64,000 nucleotides of DNA from Tropicimonas_B omnivorans (lineage in GTDB: Bacteria > Pseudomonadota > Alphaproteobacteria > Rhodobacterales > Rhodobacteraceae). The first letter of the stretch is position 1. The number at the start of each line of letters is the position of its first letter. Below, one piece after another: positions 41,870 through 50,837 of the stretch. The position numbers and the translations under genes were made by a program. The stretch lies in assembly GCF_031846565.1 (NCBI RefSeq), contig NZ_JAVRHL010000002.1, forward strand, positions 558,001 through 622,000, written 5' to 3'. Below the pieces are notes generated by a model that was not told the origin of the DNA, made no database searches, and saw only the letters and a list, made by a program, of their open reading frames with translations.

Positions 41870-44302
41870 TCAGGCGAGGCCGGCCGCTTCCATCAGCCGC
41901 TCGGCCTCCTCCTCCACGAGGCGCGCTTCCGCCCGGCCCTTGATCGGCACGCGGCCCATTTCGAGGAACATCGGCGCGGCGAGGGGGGAGACGCGGGTGA
42001 GGATCGCGTGGTCGATCCGTCCCTCGATCCGGTCCAGCATCTGCTCGATACGGCCGAAATCGACGAGACCGCGGGTCGCCTCCTCCCGGGTGATCTGCAT
42101 CAGCAGATGGTCCGGGTCGTATTTCAGAAGCGTGTCGTAGAGGATGTCGGAGGAGAAGGTCGCCTGCTTGCCGGACTTGCGCTTGCCGGGCGTGTTGCGC
42201 TCGATCAGCCCGGCGATGGTGGCGGAGGTCTTGAAGGTCCGCTTCATCACCGCATTGCCGGCAAGCCACGTCTCGAGACCCTCGAAGAGGTTCTCGCGGG
42301 AGAAGAGGGGGGCGGGATCGGTCACCTCATCCAGCCCCCAGACCAGGGTCGCGTAATCGGTGGCGACGAAGCCGAGCGGGTTCAGGCCCTGCTCCTCCAT
42401 GCGGGCGGTCATCAGAAGGCCGAGGGTCTGCTGCGCGTTGCGGCCGGCGAAGCCGTAGGCGCAGACATGGTTGCGACCGTCATGGGGGAAGGATTCGATG
42501 AGCAGGCGGTCCCGCTCCGGCAGGTGGCTGACCTCGCGCTGGAGACGGAGCCAGTCGGCGGTGTGCCGCGGCAGTTCCGGCCAGTCCTCCTGCCGGAACA
42601 TCTGCAGGATGCGGTCGGAGAGCTGAGTGGAGGTGGCGAACTTCGTGCCCATGAACGTGGCGATGCGAGGCGGCTGGGTCGGGCGCCGCGTGACCTCCAC
42701 CGTCATCTCGCGCAGACCCTCGTAGCGCACGACCTCGCCGCCGATGAGGAAGGTGTCGCCGGGGGTGAGGGTCGCCGCGAACCCCTCCTCGACCTCACCG
42801 AGGGGCATTCCGCCGCGCCCGCGGAGCCGCACCTTCAGCGTGTCGGTGTCCATGATCGTGCCCATGTTCATCCGGATGCGGCGGGAGGTCCGGGGGTCGC
42901 GAAGCTCCCACAGCCCGTCGGCGCGCTGCCGGATCCGCTGCCAGCGATCGTAGGCCCGGAGCGCATAGCCGCCGGTGGCGCAGAACTGGAGGCAGTCGTC
43001 GAAGGCGGCGCGCGTCAGGGCGGCATAGGGGCCGGCCGTCCTGACCTCGGCGAAGAGCGCGTCCGCGTCGTAGGGACCCGCACAGGCGGTGAGGAGGATG
43101 TGCTGGCAGAGCACGTCGCGGGGGCCGGGCCCGCGGGCCTCGCCGTCGAGCCTGCCCTCGGCCACCGCCTTGAGGGCCGCGACGCATTCGACCACCTCGA
43201 ACCGGTTCGCCGGAACGAGGAGCGCCTTCGAGGGGGCATTGTAGCGGTGATTGGCCCGGCCGATCCGCTGGACGAGGCGCTTGACGTTCTTCGGCGCGCC
43301 GACCTGGATCACGAGGTCCACGTCGCCCCAGTCGATGCCGAGATCGAGGGAGCCTGTACAGACGATCGCGCGGAGCTGCCCCGCCACCATCGCCGCCTCC
43401 ACCCTGGCGCGTTGCTCACGGGAGAGGGAGCCGTGGTGGATGCCGATCGGCAGCGCCTCTTCGTTCGCAAGCCAGAGGTTGTGGAAGAAGATCTCCGCCT
43501 GCGCGCGGGTGTTGTGGAAGATCAGCGTGGTGCGATGGCGCCGCACTTCCTCCAGCACCGCCGGGATCGCATAGGCCGCGCCGCCGCCGGCCCAGGGCGG
43601 CGCCTCTTCGGTGGTCAGCATGGAGATGTCCGCCGGCGGTCCGGGATCGGCGTGGACGATGGATGCGGTGTGGGGCGCTTCGGCGAGCAGGCGTCCGATG
43701 GCGTCCGGGTCCTCGACGGTGGCGGAGAGGCCGACGCGGCGGAGGCCGGGGCGGAGCGTGCCGAGGCGGGAGAGGGCGAGGACGAGCTGGTCCCCCCGCT
43801 TGCTCTCGGCCAGGGCGTGGATCTCGTCCACCACGATGCGCCTGAGGCCGGCGAAGATCCGCGGCGCATCCTCGTAGGAGGTCATCAGGGCAAGGCTTTC
43901 CGGCGTCGTCAGCAGGATATGCGGCGGATCGGCCCGCTGGCGCTGGCGGACGGAATAGCTCGTGTCTCCGGTGCGGTCCTCGACGCGGATCGGAAGGTCC
44001 ATCTCGGTGATCGGGGTGGTGAGGTTCCGGCGGATGTCCGCGGCCAGCGCCTTCAGCGGCGAGACGTAGATCGTGTGGAGGCCCTGATGCGTGCCGTCCG
44101 CGAGCTCCGCCAGGGTGGGCAGGAAGCCGGCGAGCGTCTTGCCGCCGCCCGTCGGCGCGATGAGAAGGGTGGCGGGGTCGTGCGTCCGCTCGAGCATGGC
44201 TCGCTGATGCGGGTGAACCTGCCAGCCGCGCGCGGCGAACCAGTCGCGGAAGACCTGTGGCAGCCCAGGGTTCTCGGGGTGATCGGGGGAGGACAGCGTC
44301 AT
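41870..44302 (-). CDS. Ligase-associated DEXH-box helicase (Lhr family)
   Basis: An 810-residue superfamily 2 helicase. Motifs: Q-type start HPHQRAML, Walker A APTGGGKTLAGF, DEIH box VVDEIHAL, SAT motif LSATVEDPD, helicase motif IVCTGSLDLGIDWGDVD and QRIGRANHR. The C-terminal half is the Lhr winged-helix/beta-barrel core. The length fits the shorter ligase-associated branch rather than Lhr (about 1500). It acts in DNA repair with the ligase cassette; pdeM is one gene away. ATG 44302 gives a normal start; the longer frame is not supported. Confidence 0.92.
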   Translation of the reverse strand: MTLSSPDHPENPGLPQVFRDWFAARGWQVHPHQRAMLERTHDPATLLIAPTGGGKTLAGFLPTLAELADGTHQGLHTIYVSPLKALAADIRRNLTTPITEMDLPIRVEDRTGDTSYSVRQRQRADPPHILLTTPESLALMTSYEDAPRIFAGLRRIVVDEIHALAESKRGDQLVLALSRLGTLRPGLRRVGLSATVEDPDAIGRLLAEAPHTASIVHADPGPPADISMLTTEEAPPWAGGGAAYAIPAVLEEVRRHRTTLIFHNTRAQAEIFFHNLWLANEEALPIGIHHGSLSREQRARVEAAMVAGQLRAIVCTGSLDLGIDWGDVDLVIQVGAPKNVKRLVQRIGRANHRYNAPSKALLVPANRFEVVECVAALKAVAEGRLDGEARGPGPRDVLCQHILLTACAGPYDADALFAEVRTAGPYAALTRAAFDDCLQFCATGGYALRAYDRWQRIRQRADGLWELRDPRTSRRIRMNMGTIMDTDTLKVRLRGRGGMPLGEVEEGFAATLTPGDTFLIGGEVVRYEGLREMTVEVTRRPTQPPRIATFMGTKFATSTQLSDRILQMFRQEDWPELPRHTADWLRLQREVSHLPERDRLLIESFPHDGRNHVCAYGFAGRNAQQTLGLLMTARMEEQGLNPLGFVATDYATLVWGLDEVTDPAPLFSRENLFEGLETWLAGNAVMKRTFKTSATIAGLIERNTPGKRKSGKQATFSSDILYDTLLKYDPDHLLMQITREEATRGLVDFGRIEQMLDRIEGRIDHAILTRVSPLAAPMFLEMGRVPIKGRAEARLVEEEAERLMEAAGLA

Positions 44303-44378
44303 CTCAGGGCAGATAGGCGCGCGTTTCTCCGGCGACAGGGCAGGGCGCCCGCTTTCGCGCCGCCGTGATCGGAAGGGG

Positions 44379-44987
44379 TCACCCTTCCTCGCCGCCGATC
44401 CGCGGCAGGCCGGCGCGGAGGCCGGCAACCTCGGTATCCCGCTCGGCCGCCATCTTGCCACTGTTGTCGGCCCAGGTACTGAAGCGGTCGAGGAGGGGAA
44501 GAAAGGTCGCGATCTCCTCCGCGGTCCAGCTTTTCAGGAAATCACCGAGTACGAGAAGCTTGTAGGCGTACACGGCCTCCACCACGCGTGAGCCGTCCGG
44601 CGTCGCCCGAAGGACGGTGCGGCGGGCATCCTCCTGGCTCACGGCCCGTTTGGCGAGGCCGAGGCGGATCAGCTCGCCGGCAATGCGGGACGCGCGGGAG
44701 GGATCGATGCCGAGGCGCTGGGCGACGGTGGCGACCATGATCTCCCCCGCATCGTCCTGCCCCGCCGCATCGCCGGGGGGACAGATCACGGCCATCGCGT
44801 CGAGTTGAGCAAGCTCCAGCGGAAGGCCGAGGTCGCGCAGCGCATGGTGTCCGAGTTCCCGGCGGTTGACCCGCCGGCGCCAGTTCTGAAGGACCGTGTC
44901 GACATCCCGCGCCGCGCGGGTCAGGCGCGGATCGATCCCCATGGCGGCAAGGTCGGTGGGCTGTCGGTCGTCGCTGTCGTCGGCCAC
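44379..44987 (-). CDS. MarR family regulator
   Basis: A 202-residue regulator, divergent from the DHA2 exporter. The winged helix is at about 85-150 (VATVAQRLGIDPSRASRIAGELIRLGLAKR, then the D-A-R-R-T-V-L-R-A-T wing). Long N- and C-terminal helices would form the dimer interface. By position it probably represses the exporter in response to its substrate. A gap of 76 bases separates it from the helicase gene on the same strand. Confidence 0.88.
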   Translation of the reverse strand: MADDSDDRQPTDLAAMGIDPRLTRAARDVDTVLQNWRRRVNRRELGHHALRDLGLPLELAQLDAMAVICPPGDAAGQDDAGEIMVATVAQRLGIDPSRASRIAGELIRLGLAKRAVSQEDARRTVLRATPDGSRVVEAVYAYKLLVLGDFLKSWTAEEIATFLPLLDRFSTWADNSGKMAAERDTEVAGLRAGLPRIGGEEG

Positions 44988-45024
44988 GCGAGGGCTCCGT
45001 TTCAGGTCCAGATAATACGTGCAG

Positions 45025-45052
45025 TTGACATGTATATGCTGTCGTCACATAT
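45025..45052 (+). promoter_or_regulatory. Candidate exporter promoter with half-symmetric operator
   Basis: TTGACA (45025-45030) is a consensus -35, with a weak ACATAT-like -10 at 45047-45052. Within it GACA (45027-45030) and TGTC (45040-45043) form a 4-bp inverted repeat spaced by nine, as MarR sites often do. Upstream of the DHA2 exporter and the divergent MarR gene. Confidence 0.4.
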
Positions 45053-45135
45053 CCAGAGCAACCCCGATTGCGCCGTCCTGCCCCATGTCGGGGGAGAGGC
45101 GGCCCTGCCCGTATATCTCCGAAAGCCGTTCTACC

Positions 45136-46675
45136 ATGTCACAGACAGCATTCGAATCCCCCTCGCAGCCCATGGCGGAGGAGGCGCCGGGGGGGCGCGT
45201 CGGTCAAGATCGTCCTTGCTGCCGTCGCCCTCTCGCTGCTCTTCGCGTCGCTCGGGCAGACCATCGTGTCCACCGCGCTGCCGATCATCGCAGCCGATCT
45301 GGGCGGGATCGACAACCTGACATGGCTCATCACGGCCTACCTTCTCGCCTCCACCGTCGCGGCGCCGGTCTCTGGCAAGCTCGGCGACCTCTTCGGCCGC
45401 AAGGCGGTGATGCAGGGCGCCATCGCCATCTTCGTCGTCGGCGCCGTGATCGCGGGGCTTGCGCCGAGCATGGGGGTCCTCATCGCCGGCCGCGCGGTGC
45501 AGGGGCTCGGGGGCGGCAGCCTGATCGTGGTGTCCATGGCCGTCGTGGGCGACGTCCTTCCGCCGCGGGACAGGGGCAAGGCGCAGGGCATCCTCGGGGC
45601 CGTCTTCGGCGTCTCCACCGTGCTCGGACCGCTGATCGGCGGGTTTCTCGTCGAAGCGCTGAGCTGGCACTGGATCTTCTTCGTCAACATGCCGGTCGGC
45701 GCGCTGGCCTTCGTCGTCATCGCCGCTGCGCTCGAGACGCCGGCCCCCGGCATTCGCCCGCGGATCGATTACGCCGGCGCGGCCAGCCTCGCGGCATTCC
45801 TCTCGGCGATCGTGCTGATCGCGAACATGGGCGGCAGCGCCGTGCCGTGGGTGAGCGGGACGATGGCGCTCCTCCTTGCCATTGCCGTGGGCGCACTCGT
45901 CGGCTTCGTGGCGGCGGAGCGGCGTGCGTCCCAGCCGATCCTTCCGCTGGAGCTCTTCGGAAACAACACGTTCCTCGTGGTGAACGGCGTGGGCTTCTTC
46001 GTCGGCGTCGCGATGTTCGGCACCATCACCTTCATGCCGCTCTACCTGCAGGTGGTTCAGGGGGTGACGCCGACCGTTTCGGGGCTGTTCCTGCTGCCGA
46101 TGATGGGCGGGCTCATCGCCGCCTCCACGGCGGCGGGGCAACTGATGTCCCGGACGGGGCGCTACAAGCTGTTGCCGATCATCTCGACCGCGATCCTCGC
46201 GGTTTCGCTCCTGACCATGACCGTCCTGTCGTCCGAGACGCCGCTCTGGGTGATCGCGGCGGGCATGCTGGGGATCGGCCTCGGCCTCGGGCCGGTCTTC
46301 TCCGTCGGCGTCGCGGCGATCCAGAACGCGGTGCCGCCGCAGATGCTGGGGGTCGGGACGGCGAGCGCCAACATGTTCCGGCTGATCGGCGGCTCCATCG
46401 GCACGGCGGCCTTCGGTGCGATCTTCGCCAGCGGTCTTTCGGCGAATATCGCGGGCCACATTTCCGGCGATCTTTCTGGCGGCGTGCGGTCGGTCAGCGC
46501 CGAGATGGTGGCCAGTCTCCCCGCGGCGGACCGCGTGACGGTTCTGGAGGGCTTCAGCAACGCGCTCCACCCGATCTTCTTCGCGGGCGCGGTGCTTGCC
46601 ATCCTGGCGTGCCTGCTGTCGCTGCGGTTGAGGGAACTGCCGCTCGGAACGACCCTGCCGGGCGCACGCCCGTAG
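45136..46675 (+). CDS. DHA2-family drug exporter, N-terminal frame interrupted
   Basis: An EmrB/QacA-type 14-helix MFS exporter. The body reads in one frame through GQTIVSTALPII, the motif A GKLGDLFGRKAV, GAVFGVSTVLGPLIGG and on to 46675. The natural start, ATG 45136 (MSQTAFESPSQPMAEEAPGG), lies in another frame. The two join if the seven-G run at 45189-45195 has one G fewer, giving APGGASVKIVLAAVAL. As read, the gene is frameshifted near codon 20; only a TTG at 45068 with an Arg-rich leader would start the body frame. This may be a sequencing error, a real mutation or phase variation. Confidence 0.8.
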
Positions 46676-46859
46676 GCGGAGACCGCGGCTCTCCGCACCG
46701 GGCGCGCGATCCCGGCAGAACCTCGCCGGCGTCATCAAAACGTGTGCAGGTCGGCTGCGGCGCCCTTCTGACAAAGGGCCGGGGGGCCGCCGCCCCTCAT
46801 CTCCCTCCCCGTGTCCCGTCCGGAAATGTTCGGGCCAGGTGGGCGGCCCATCACGACGC

Positions 46860-46887
46860 TTGACAGGTCATGGCCTCGCTGTAACCT
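46860..46887 (+). promoter_or_regulatory. Promoter of tctC
   Basis: TTGACA (46860-46865), a 16-base spacer and TAACCT (46882-46887), whose T, A and final T match the key -10 positions. The inverted repeat at 46886-46899 starts on the -10. Confidence 0.6.
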
Positions 46888-46899
46888 ACCAATCGGTAG
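46886..46899. promoter_or_regulatory. TetR-type operator CTACC-N4-GGTAG (copy 1)
   Basis: CTACCAATCGGTAG, arms of 5 bp with a 4-base centre, overlaps the -10 of the tctC promoter. The same arms recur at 52193-52206 before the dehydrogenase gene. TetR regulators bind such short palindromes, and a tetR-type gene closes the cluster. Confidence 0.7.
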
Positions 46900-46914
46900 A
46901 AAAGGGAGGAAACC

Positions 46915-47937
46915 ATGTTCGACCGCACGACTCTCGGGCTTCTGGCCGCGACTTGCATGACCGCGCTGCCCGCAGCGGCGCAGGAGTACAGCTGGACGCC
47001 AGACCGACCGATCAACATCATCGTTCCGTGGTCCGCAGGCGGATCGACCGACCAGGTCACGCGGGTCGTCGCGCCGATCATCGAGGAGGCCCTCGGGACC
47101 GAGGTGGTCGTGGTGAACCAGCCCGGCGCCTCCGGCTCGACCGGTACGGCCGCGGCGCTCGACGCCCCCCGCGACGGCTATACCTGGACCGCCAACGCGA
47201 TCGCCAACAATGCGACCTACGCGGTGACGGGCCTCGTCGAGGACACGACGATCGATGATTACCACATCTACCTGCACGTCGCGAACGTGCCCCTCGTCTC
47301 GGTCAATGCCGACAGCGAATACCAGGACTTCAATGCCTTGCTGGAGGCGATGGAGACCGGCAGCGTGACCGTCGGTACTGCCGGCGTGAACAGCTCGGGC
47401 GGCATGGCCCTTGCCGCGATCCGGGAGGGGTCCGGCACCGAACTCGAAGGCGCGCGGATGATCACCTATGACGGCGGCAACCCCGCCGTGATCGCCGCGG
47501 CGTCGGGCGAGGTGGTCGCGACGACGCAGCTCGCCGTGGAGCAGACCGAGATGATCCGTGCCGGCCGGTTGCGCGCGCTGACCGTGCTGTCCGACGAGGC
47601 GCTCGAAGTCGAAGGCATCGACCCGGTGCCGCCGATCACCGACTTCATTCCCGACTTCGAGGTCGCCGCCGACTATTTCGGCGTGTTCATCCCCGTCGGC
47701 GCGCCGCAGGAGGTCTATGATACCATGGACCAGGTCTGGGAAGATCACGTCATGAACTCGGAGGCGCTCAAGACCTATGCCACCGACCGCGGCGCCGTCT
47801 TCCTGCCGAGCTATGGCGATGCGGCGCTGGAGAGGGCGATGCCCGTTGTGATCTCCGAGGCCTGCGCCCGGGTGACGCGCGGCGAAGCGGTCCTCGATCC
47901 GTCCGAGATCGGGATCGACTGCCCCGAAGAGGGCTGA
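46915..47937 (+). CDS. tctC: Tripartite tricarboxylate transporter substrate-binding protein
   Basis: A 340-residue periplasmic binding protein (Bug/TctC family). A signal peptide (LGLLAATCMTALPAAAQ) is followed by the family strand RPINIIVPWSAGGSTDQVTR and the ligand loops VVNQPGASGSTGT and GVNSSGGMALAAI. It captures a carboxylate and delivers it to TctAB. It is the first gene of the catabolic cluster, with a ribosome-binding site GGGAGGA and a promoter and operator just upstream. The ligand cannot be predicted. Confidence 0.95.
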   Translation: MFDRTTLGLLAATCMTALPAAAQEYSWTPDRPINIIVPWSAGGSTDQVTRVVAPIIEEALGTEVVVVNQPGASGSTGTAAALDAPRDGYTWTANAIANNATYAVTGLVEDTTIDDYHIYLHVANVPLVSVNADSEYQDFNALLEAMETGSVTVGTAGVNSSGGMALAAIREGSGTELEGARMITYDGGNPAVIAAASGEVVATTQLAVEQTEMIRAGRLRALTVLSDEALEVEGIDPVPPITDFIPDFEVAADYFGVFIPVGAPQEVYDTMDQVWEDHVMNSEALKTYATDRGAVFLPSYGDAALERAMPVVISEACARVTRGEAVLDPSEIGIDCPEEG

Positions 47938-48017
47938 TCCCGCTCATCTTCGCCCATCAGGGGCGGCGGCCTCAAGCGCTGCCGCCCCGCTCCTTCCGTC
48001 CTTCGCGGAGCAATCCC

Positions 48018-48500
48018 ATGAATATGACGCTGGCCGATCGTCTGACCGCGATCGCCTTTGCCGCACTCGGCCTCGCCATGGCCGTCGGCGGCTACACGAT
48101 GGACCGGCTCGAGATCCGGCGCATCCACCCGGCCTCCATTCCGGGGCTCGTTCCGATGATCCTGGGAGTCCTTCTCGTGATCTGCGCAATCGTGCTCTGG
48201 CGCGAGGCGCGTGCCGCCAATGCCGGGGACGCGGCCATCTTCACTGACGGCTCGTGGACGCGCCTCGGTCTCACCGCCGCGGCCACGCTGATCTACGCCA
48301 TCGTCCTCGTCGGCTGGCTTCCGTTCATCTGGTCCACCGGGATCTTCGTCTTTTCCTTCGCCACGATCTTCAGCTGGCCGGAGGGCGCCGGTCGGGGCGC
48401 ACAGGCCAAGGCCATCGGGGGCGCTCTGCTGCTCGCCGTCGCGACCGGATGGGGCACCAGCCTCCTCTTCCGTGACGTCTTTCTGGTGAGGTTGCCGTGA
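48018..48500 (+). CDS. tctB: Tripartite tricarboxylate transporter small membrane subunit
   Basis: A 160-residue inner-membrane protein with four hydrophobic segments. It has the TctB pattern: TM1 AFAALGLAMAVGGY, the IHPASIPGLVPMILGVLL second segment with its P-x-x-x-P, and two C-terminal helices. It partners TctA. An 80-base gap separates it from tctC, and its stop overlaps the tctA start (GTGA). Confidence 0.93.
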   Translation: MNMTLADRLTAIAFAALGLAMAVGGYTMDRLEIRRIHPASIPGLVPMILGVLLVICAIVLWREARAANAGDAAIFTDGSWTRLGLTAAATLIYAIVLVGWLPFIWSTGIFVFSFATIFSWPEGAGRGAQAKAIGGALLLAVATGWGTSLLFRDVFLVRLP

Positions 48501-50020
48501 GTGCCCTGACAGATCTCTTCGCCGCCCTCGTCGGACTGATGACCCCCGGCATGATCTTCCATGCCGCCTGGGCGACGCTCCTCGGTATCGTGATCGGGTC
48601 GCTGCCGGGGCTGACCGCGACCATGGGCGTCGCGCTGATGACGACGCTGACCTACTCGCTCGACAGCACCGCCGCGATCCTCGTCCTGATCTGCATGTAT
48701 GTCGGCGCGATCTACGGCGGCTCGCGCAGCGCGATCCTGCTGAACATTCCCGGCACTCCGGCCAGCGCCGCCACCTCGCTCGACGGCTACCCTCTCGCCA
48801 AGGAGGGGCGGGCGGGCTACGCGATGGGTCTTGCGACGGCGGGGTCCATGCTCGGCACCCTCGTCGGCATCGTGCTTCTGGTGATGATCGCGCCGCCGCT
48901 CGCCGAAGCCGCGCTCAACTTCGGCAGTTTCGAGTTCTTCTGGCTGGCGGTTTTCGGCGTCGTCATCTCGGGTCAGCTGACCGCGGATTCGACGCCGGTG
49001 AAAGGCTATATCGCCGGCATCCTCGGGCTCATGGTCGCGATGGTCGGCTCCGAGGGCATCCACGCCCATGTCCGCTTCAATTTCGGCCTCTCCGACATGA
49101 ATGCCGGGATCGGCCTCATCCCCGCCATGGTGGGCGCCTTCGGCTTCGCCGAGGTGCTGAACGCGATGTGGGGCAGGGCGGGCATCCTCGCGACCGCCAA
49201 GGACAAGAGCGACCGCATCATCCCCGAACTGATCGACCTCTGGCGCTACAAGGTCACCATCGTGCGCTCCGGCGTCATCGGCACCCTCGTCGGGATCATT
49301 CCCGGCGTCGGCGAGGATATCGGCGCCTGGGCGAGCTACGTCGCGGCGCGGCGGACATCGAAGGAGGCGGATCGCTTCGGCAAGGGCAGCCACGAAGGGC
49401 TGACGGCGGCGGAGACCGGAAACTCCGCGGTCGTCCCCGGCTCGCTCATCCCGGCGATCACGCTGGCGGTGCCCGGCTCGGCCAGCTCCGCCGTTCTCAT
49501 CGCCGCGCTCTTCATCCACGGCATCCGGCCGGGCCCGCTGATCATGATCGAGCAGCCGCAATTCATCAGCTCCGTCGCCGCGATGCTGATCCTCGCGACC
49601 CTGTTCATGGGATTCTACGGCCTGACCCTGACCCGCGCCTTCGTGCAGGTCCTCCGCGTGCCCTACGCCTACCTGATGCCGGTCGTGTTCGTGCTCTGCG
49701 TCATCGGCACCTACGCGCTCAGCCAGCGGATCTTCGACATCTGGGTGATGATCGCCTTCGGGCTGGTGGGCTTCGTCCTGCGGCAGATGAAGTATCCGAT
49801 GGCACCGCTCGTCCTCGGCATCATCCTCGGCGATCTTCTGGACAAGTCGCTCCGCCGCGGGCTGACACTGAGCGACGGAGATCTGACGCCGTTCTTCACG
49901 CGGCCTGTCTCGCTTGCCTTCGTGGTGCTCATCGCGGTTTCGATCCTCGCCAATTTCAGCTTCGTGCGCCGGAAGGTCTCGGGCCTCCTGCGGCGCAAGA
50001 AGGAGGAGCGGGATGCTTGA
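48497..50020 (+). CDS. tctA: Tripartite tricarboxylate transporter large permease
   Basis: A 507-residue permease with 12 or so helices. The two family repeats begin GIVIGSLPGLTATMGVALM and VGIIPGVGEDIGAWASYVAARRTSK, and the GSRSAILLNIPGTPASAATSLDGYP segment is a TctA signature. It imports the TctC-bound substrate. The GTG start at 48497 is supported by overlap with tctB. It overlaps the next gene by eight bases, so transport and catabolism are translated together. Confidence 0.96.
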   Translation: MSALTDLFAALVGLMTPGMIFHAAWATLLGIVIGSLPGLTATMGVALMTTLTYSLDSTAAILVLICMYVGAIYGGSRSAILLNIPGTPASAATSLDGYPLAKEGRAGYAMGLATAGSMLGTLVGIVLLVMIAPPLAEAALNFGSFEFFWLAVFGVVISGQLTADSTPVKGYIAGILGLMVAMVGSEGIHAHVRFNFGLSDMNAGIGLIPAMVGAFGFAEVLNAMWGRAGILATAKDKSDRIIPELIDLWRYKVTIVRSGVIGTLVGIIPGVGEDIGAWASYVAARRTSKEADRFGKGSHEGLTAAETGNSAVVPGSLIPAITLAVPGSASSAVLIAALFIHGIRPGPLIMIEQPQFISSVAAMLILATLFMGFYGLTLTRAFVQVLRVPYAYLMPVVFVLCVIGTYALSQRIFDIWVMIAFGLVGFVLRQMKYPMAPLVLGIILGDLLDKSLRRGLTLSDGDLTPFFTRPVSLAFVVLIAVSILANFSFVRRKVSGLLRRKKEERDA

Positions 50021-50837
50021 TCTGGCGATCTGCAACGAGCTTCTTTCAGAGGATGGCCTGAACCTCCGGGAGCAGGCGGCGCTCGCGCGGGACCTGGGCT
50101 ATGCCGGGCTCGAGGTGGCGCCGTTCACGCTGGGCCCCGATCCGGACCTGATCGGGTCGGACGACGCGGCGAAGATCAGGGCCGAGATCGAGGCGGAGGG
50201 CGTGCAGGTCACGGGCCTGCACTGGCTTCTGACCCATGTTCCGGACGTCTCGATCATCGATCCCGAGCGTCAGGAGACGGCGCAAGAGATCCTGATCGGC
50301 CTCGCCGAACTCTGCGCCGCCCTCGGAGGGCGGGTGCTGGTCCATGGATCGCCGCCGAGCCGCGTCCGGCCGAACGGGATACCGGAGGAGGCCCTGATCG
50401 CCCGGCTCGCGGCGTTCTTCGCCCCCATCGCGGAGCGCTGCGGCGATCTGGGCCTCACCTATTGCATCGAACCCCTGGCGGAGAGCGAGACGATCCACAC
50501 CGTTGCCGAGGGCGCGGCGCTCGTGGACGCGGTGGGCCATCCCGCCTTTCTCACCATGATCGATTGCAGCGCAGCGGGTCAGACGGAGCCGCCGGTGGCG
50601 GACCTGATCCGCGCCTGGGCGCCGACGGGAAAGCTCGGGCATATCCATGCAAATGACAGCAATCGGGGCGCGCCGGGAATGGGCGACGATCCGTTTTGCG
50701 ACATCGTCCGCGCCCTCGTCGAAACGGGCTGGCCGCATCCTCTGGGCGTCGAGCCCTTCCGGACACTGATTGACGCGCGCATCACGGCAACCACGGCCAT
50801 CGCCACGTTGCGCGCCTGCGAAAGGGCATGTGCATGA
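50013..50837 (+). CDS. Xylose-isomerase-like TIM barrel (sugar isomerase/epimerase)
   Basis: A 274-residue protein of the AP-endonuclease-2 superfamily. Likely metal ligands are in LTYCIEPL (Glu), LTMIDCSAAG (Asp), LGHIHANDSNRGAPG (His and Asp) and GVEPF (Glu). Such enzymes isomerise or epimerise sugars, ketoses or inosose, or act as keto-sugar lyases. ATG 50013 overlaps the tctA stop. It is the first of two paralogues in the cluster. Confidence 0.85.
   Translation: MLDLAICNELLSEDGLNLREQAALARDLGYAGLEVAPFTLGPDPDLIGSDDAAKIRAEIEAEGVQVTGLHWLLTHVPDVSIIDPERQETAQEILIGLAELCAALGGRVLVHGSPPSRVRPNGIPEEALIARLAAFFAPIAERCGDLGLTYCIEPLAESETIHTVAEGAALVDAVGHPAFLTMIDCSAAGQTEPPVADLIRAWAPTGKLGHIHANDSNRGAPGMGDDPFCDIVRALVETGWPHPLGVEPFRTLIDARITATTAIATLRACERACA

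Noticed and set aside
42008..44368. 786-codon plus-strand frame opposite the Lhr helicase
   Set aside because: It is antisense to a gene with all helicase motifs, and has no recognisable domain.
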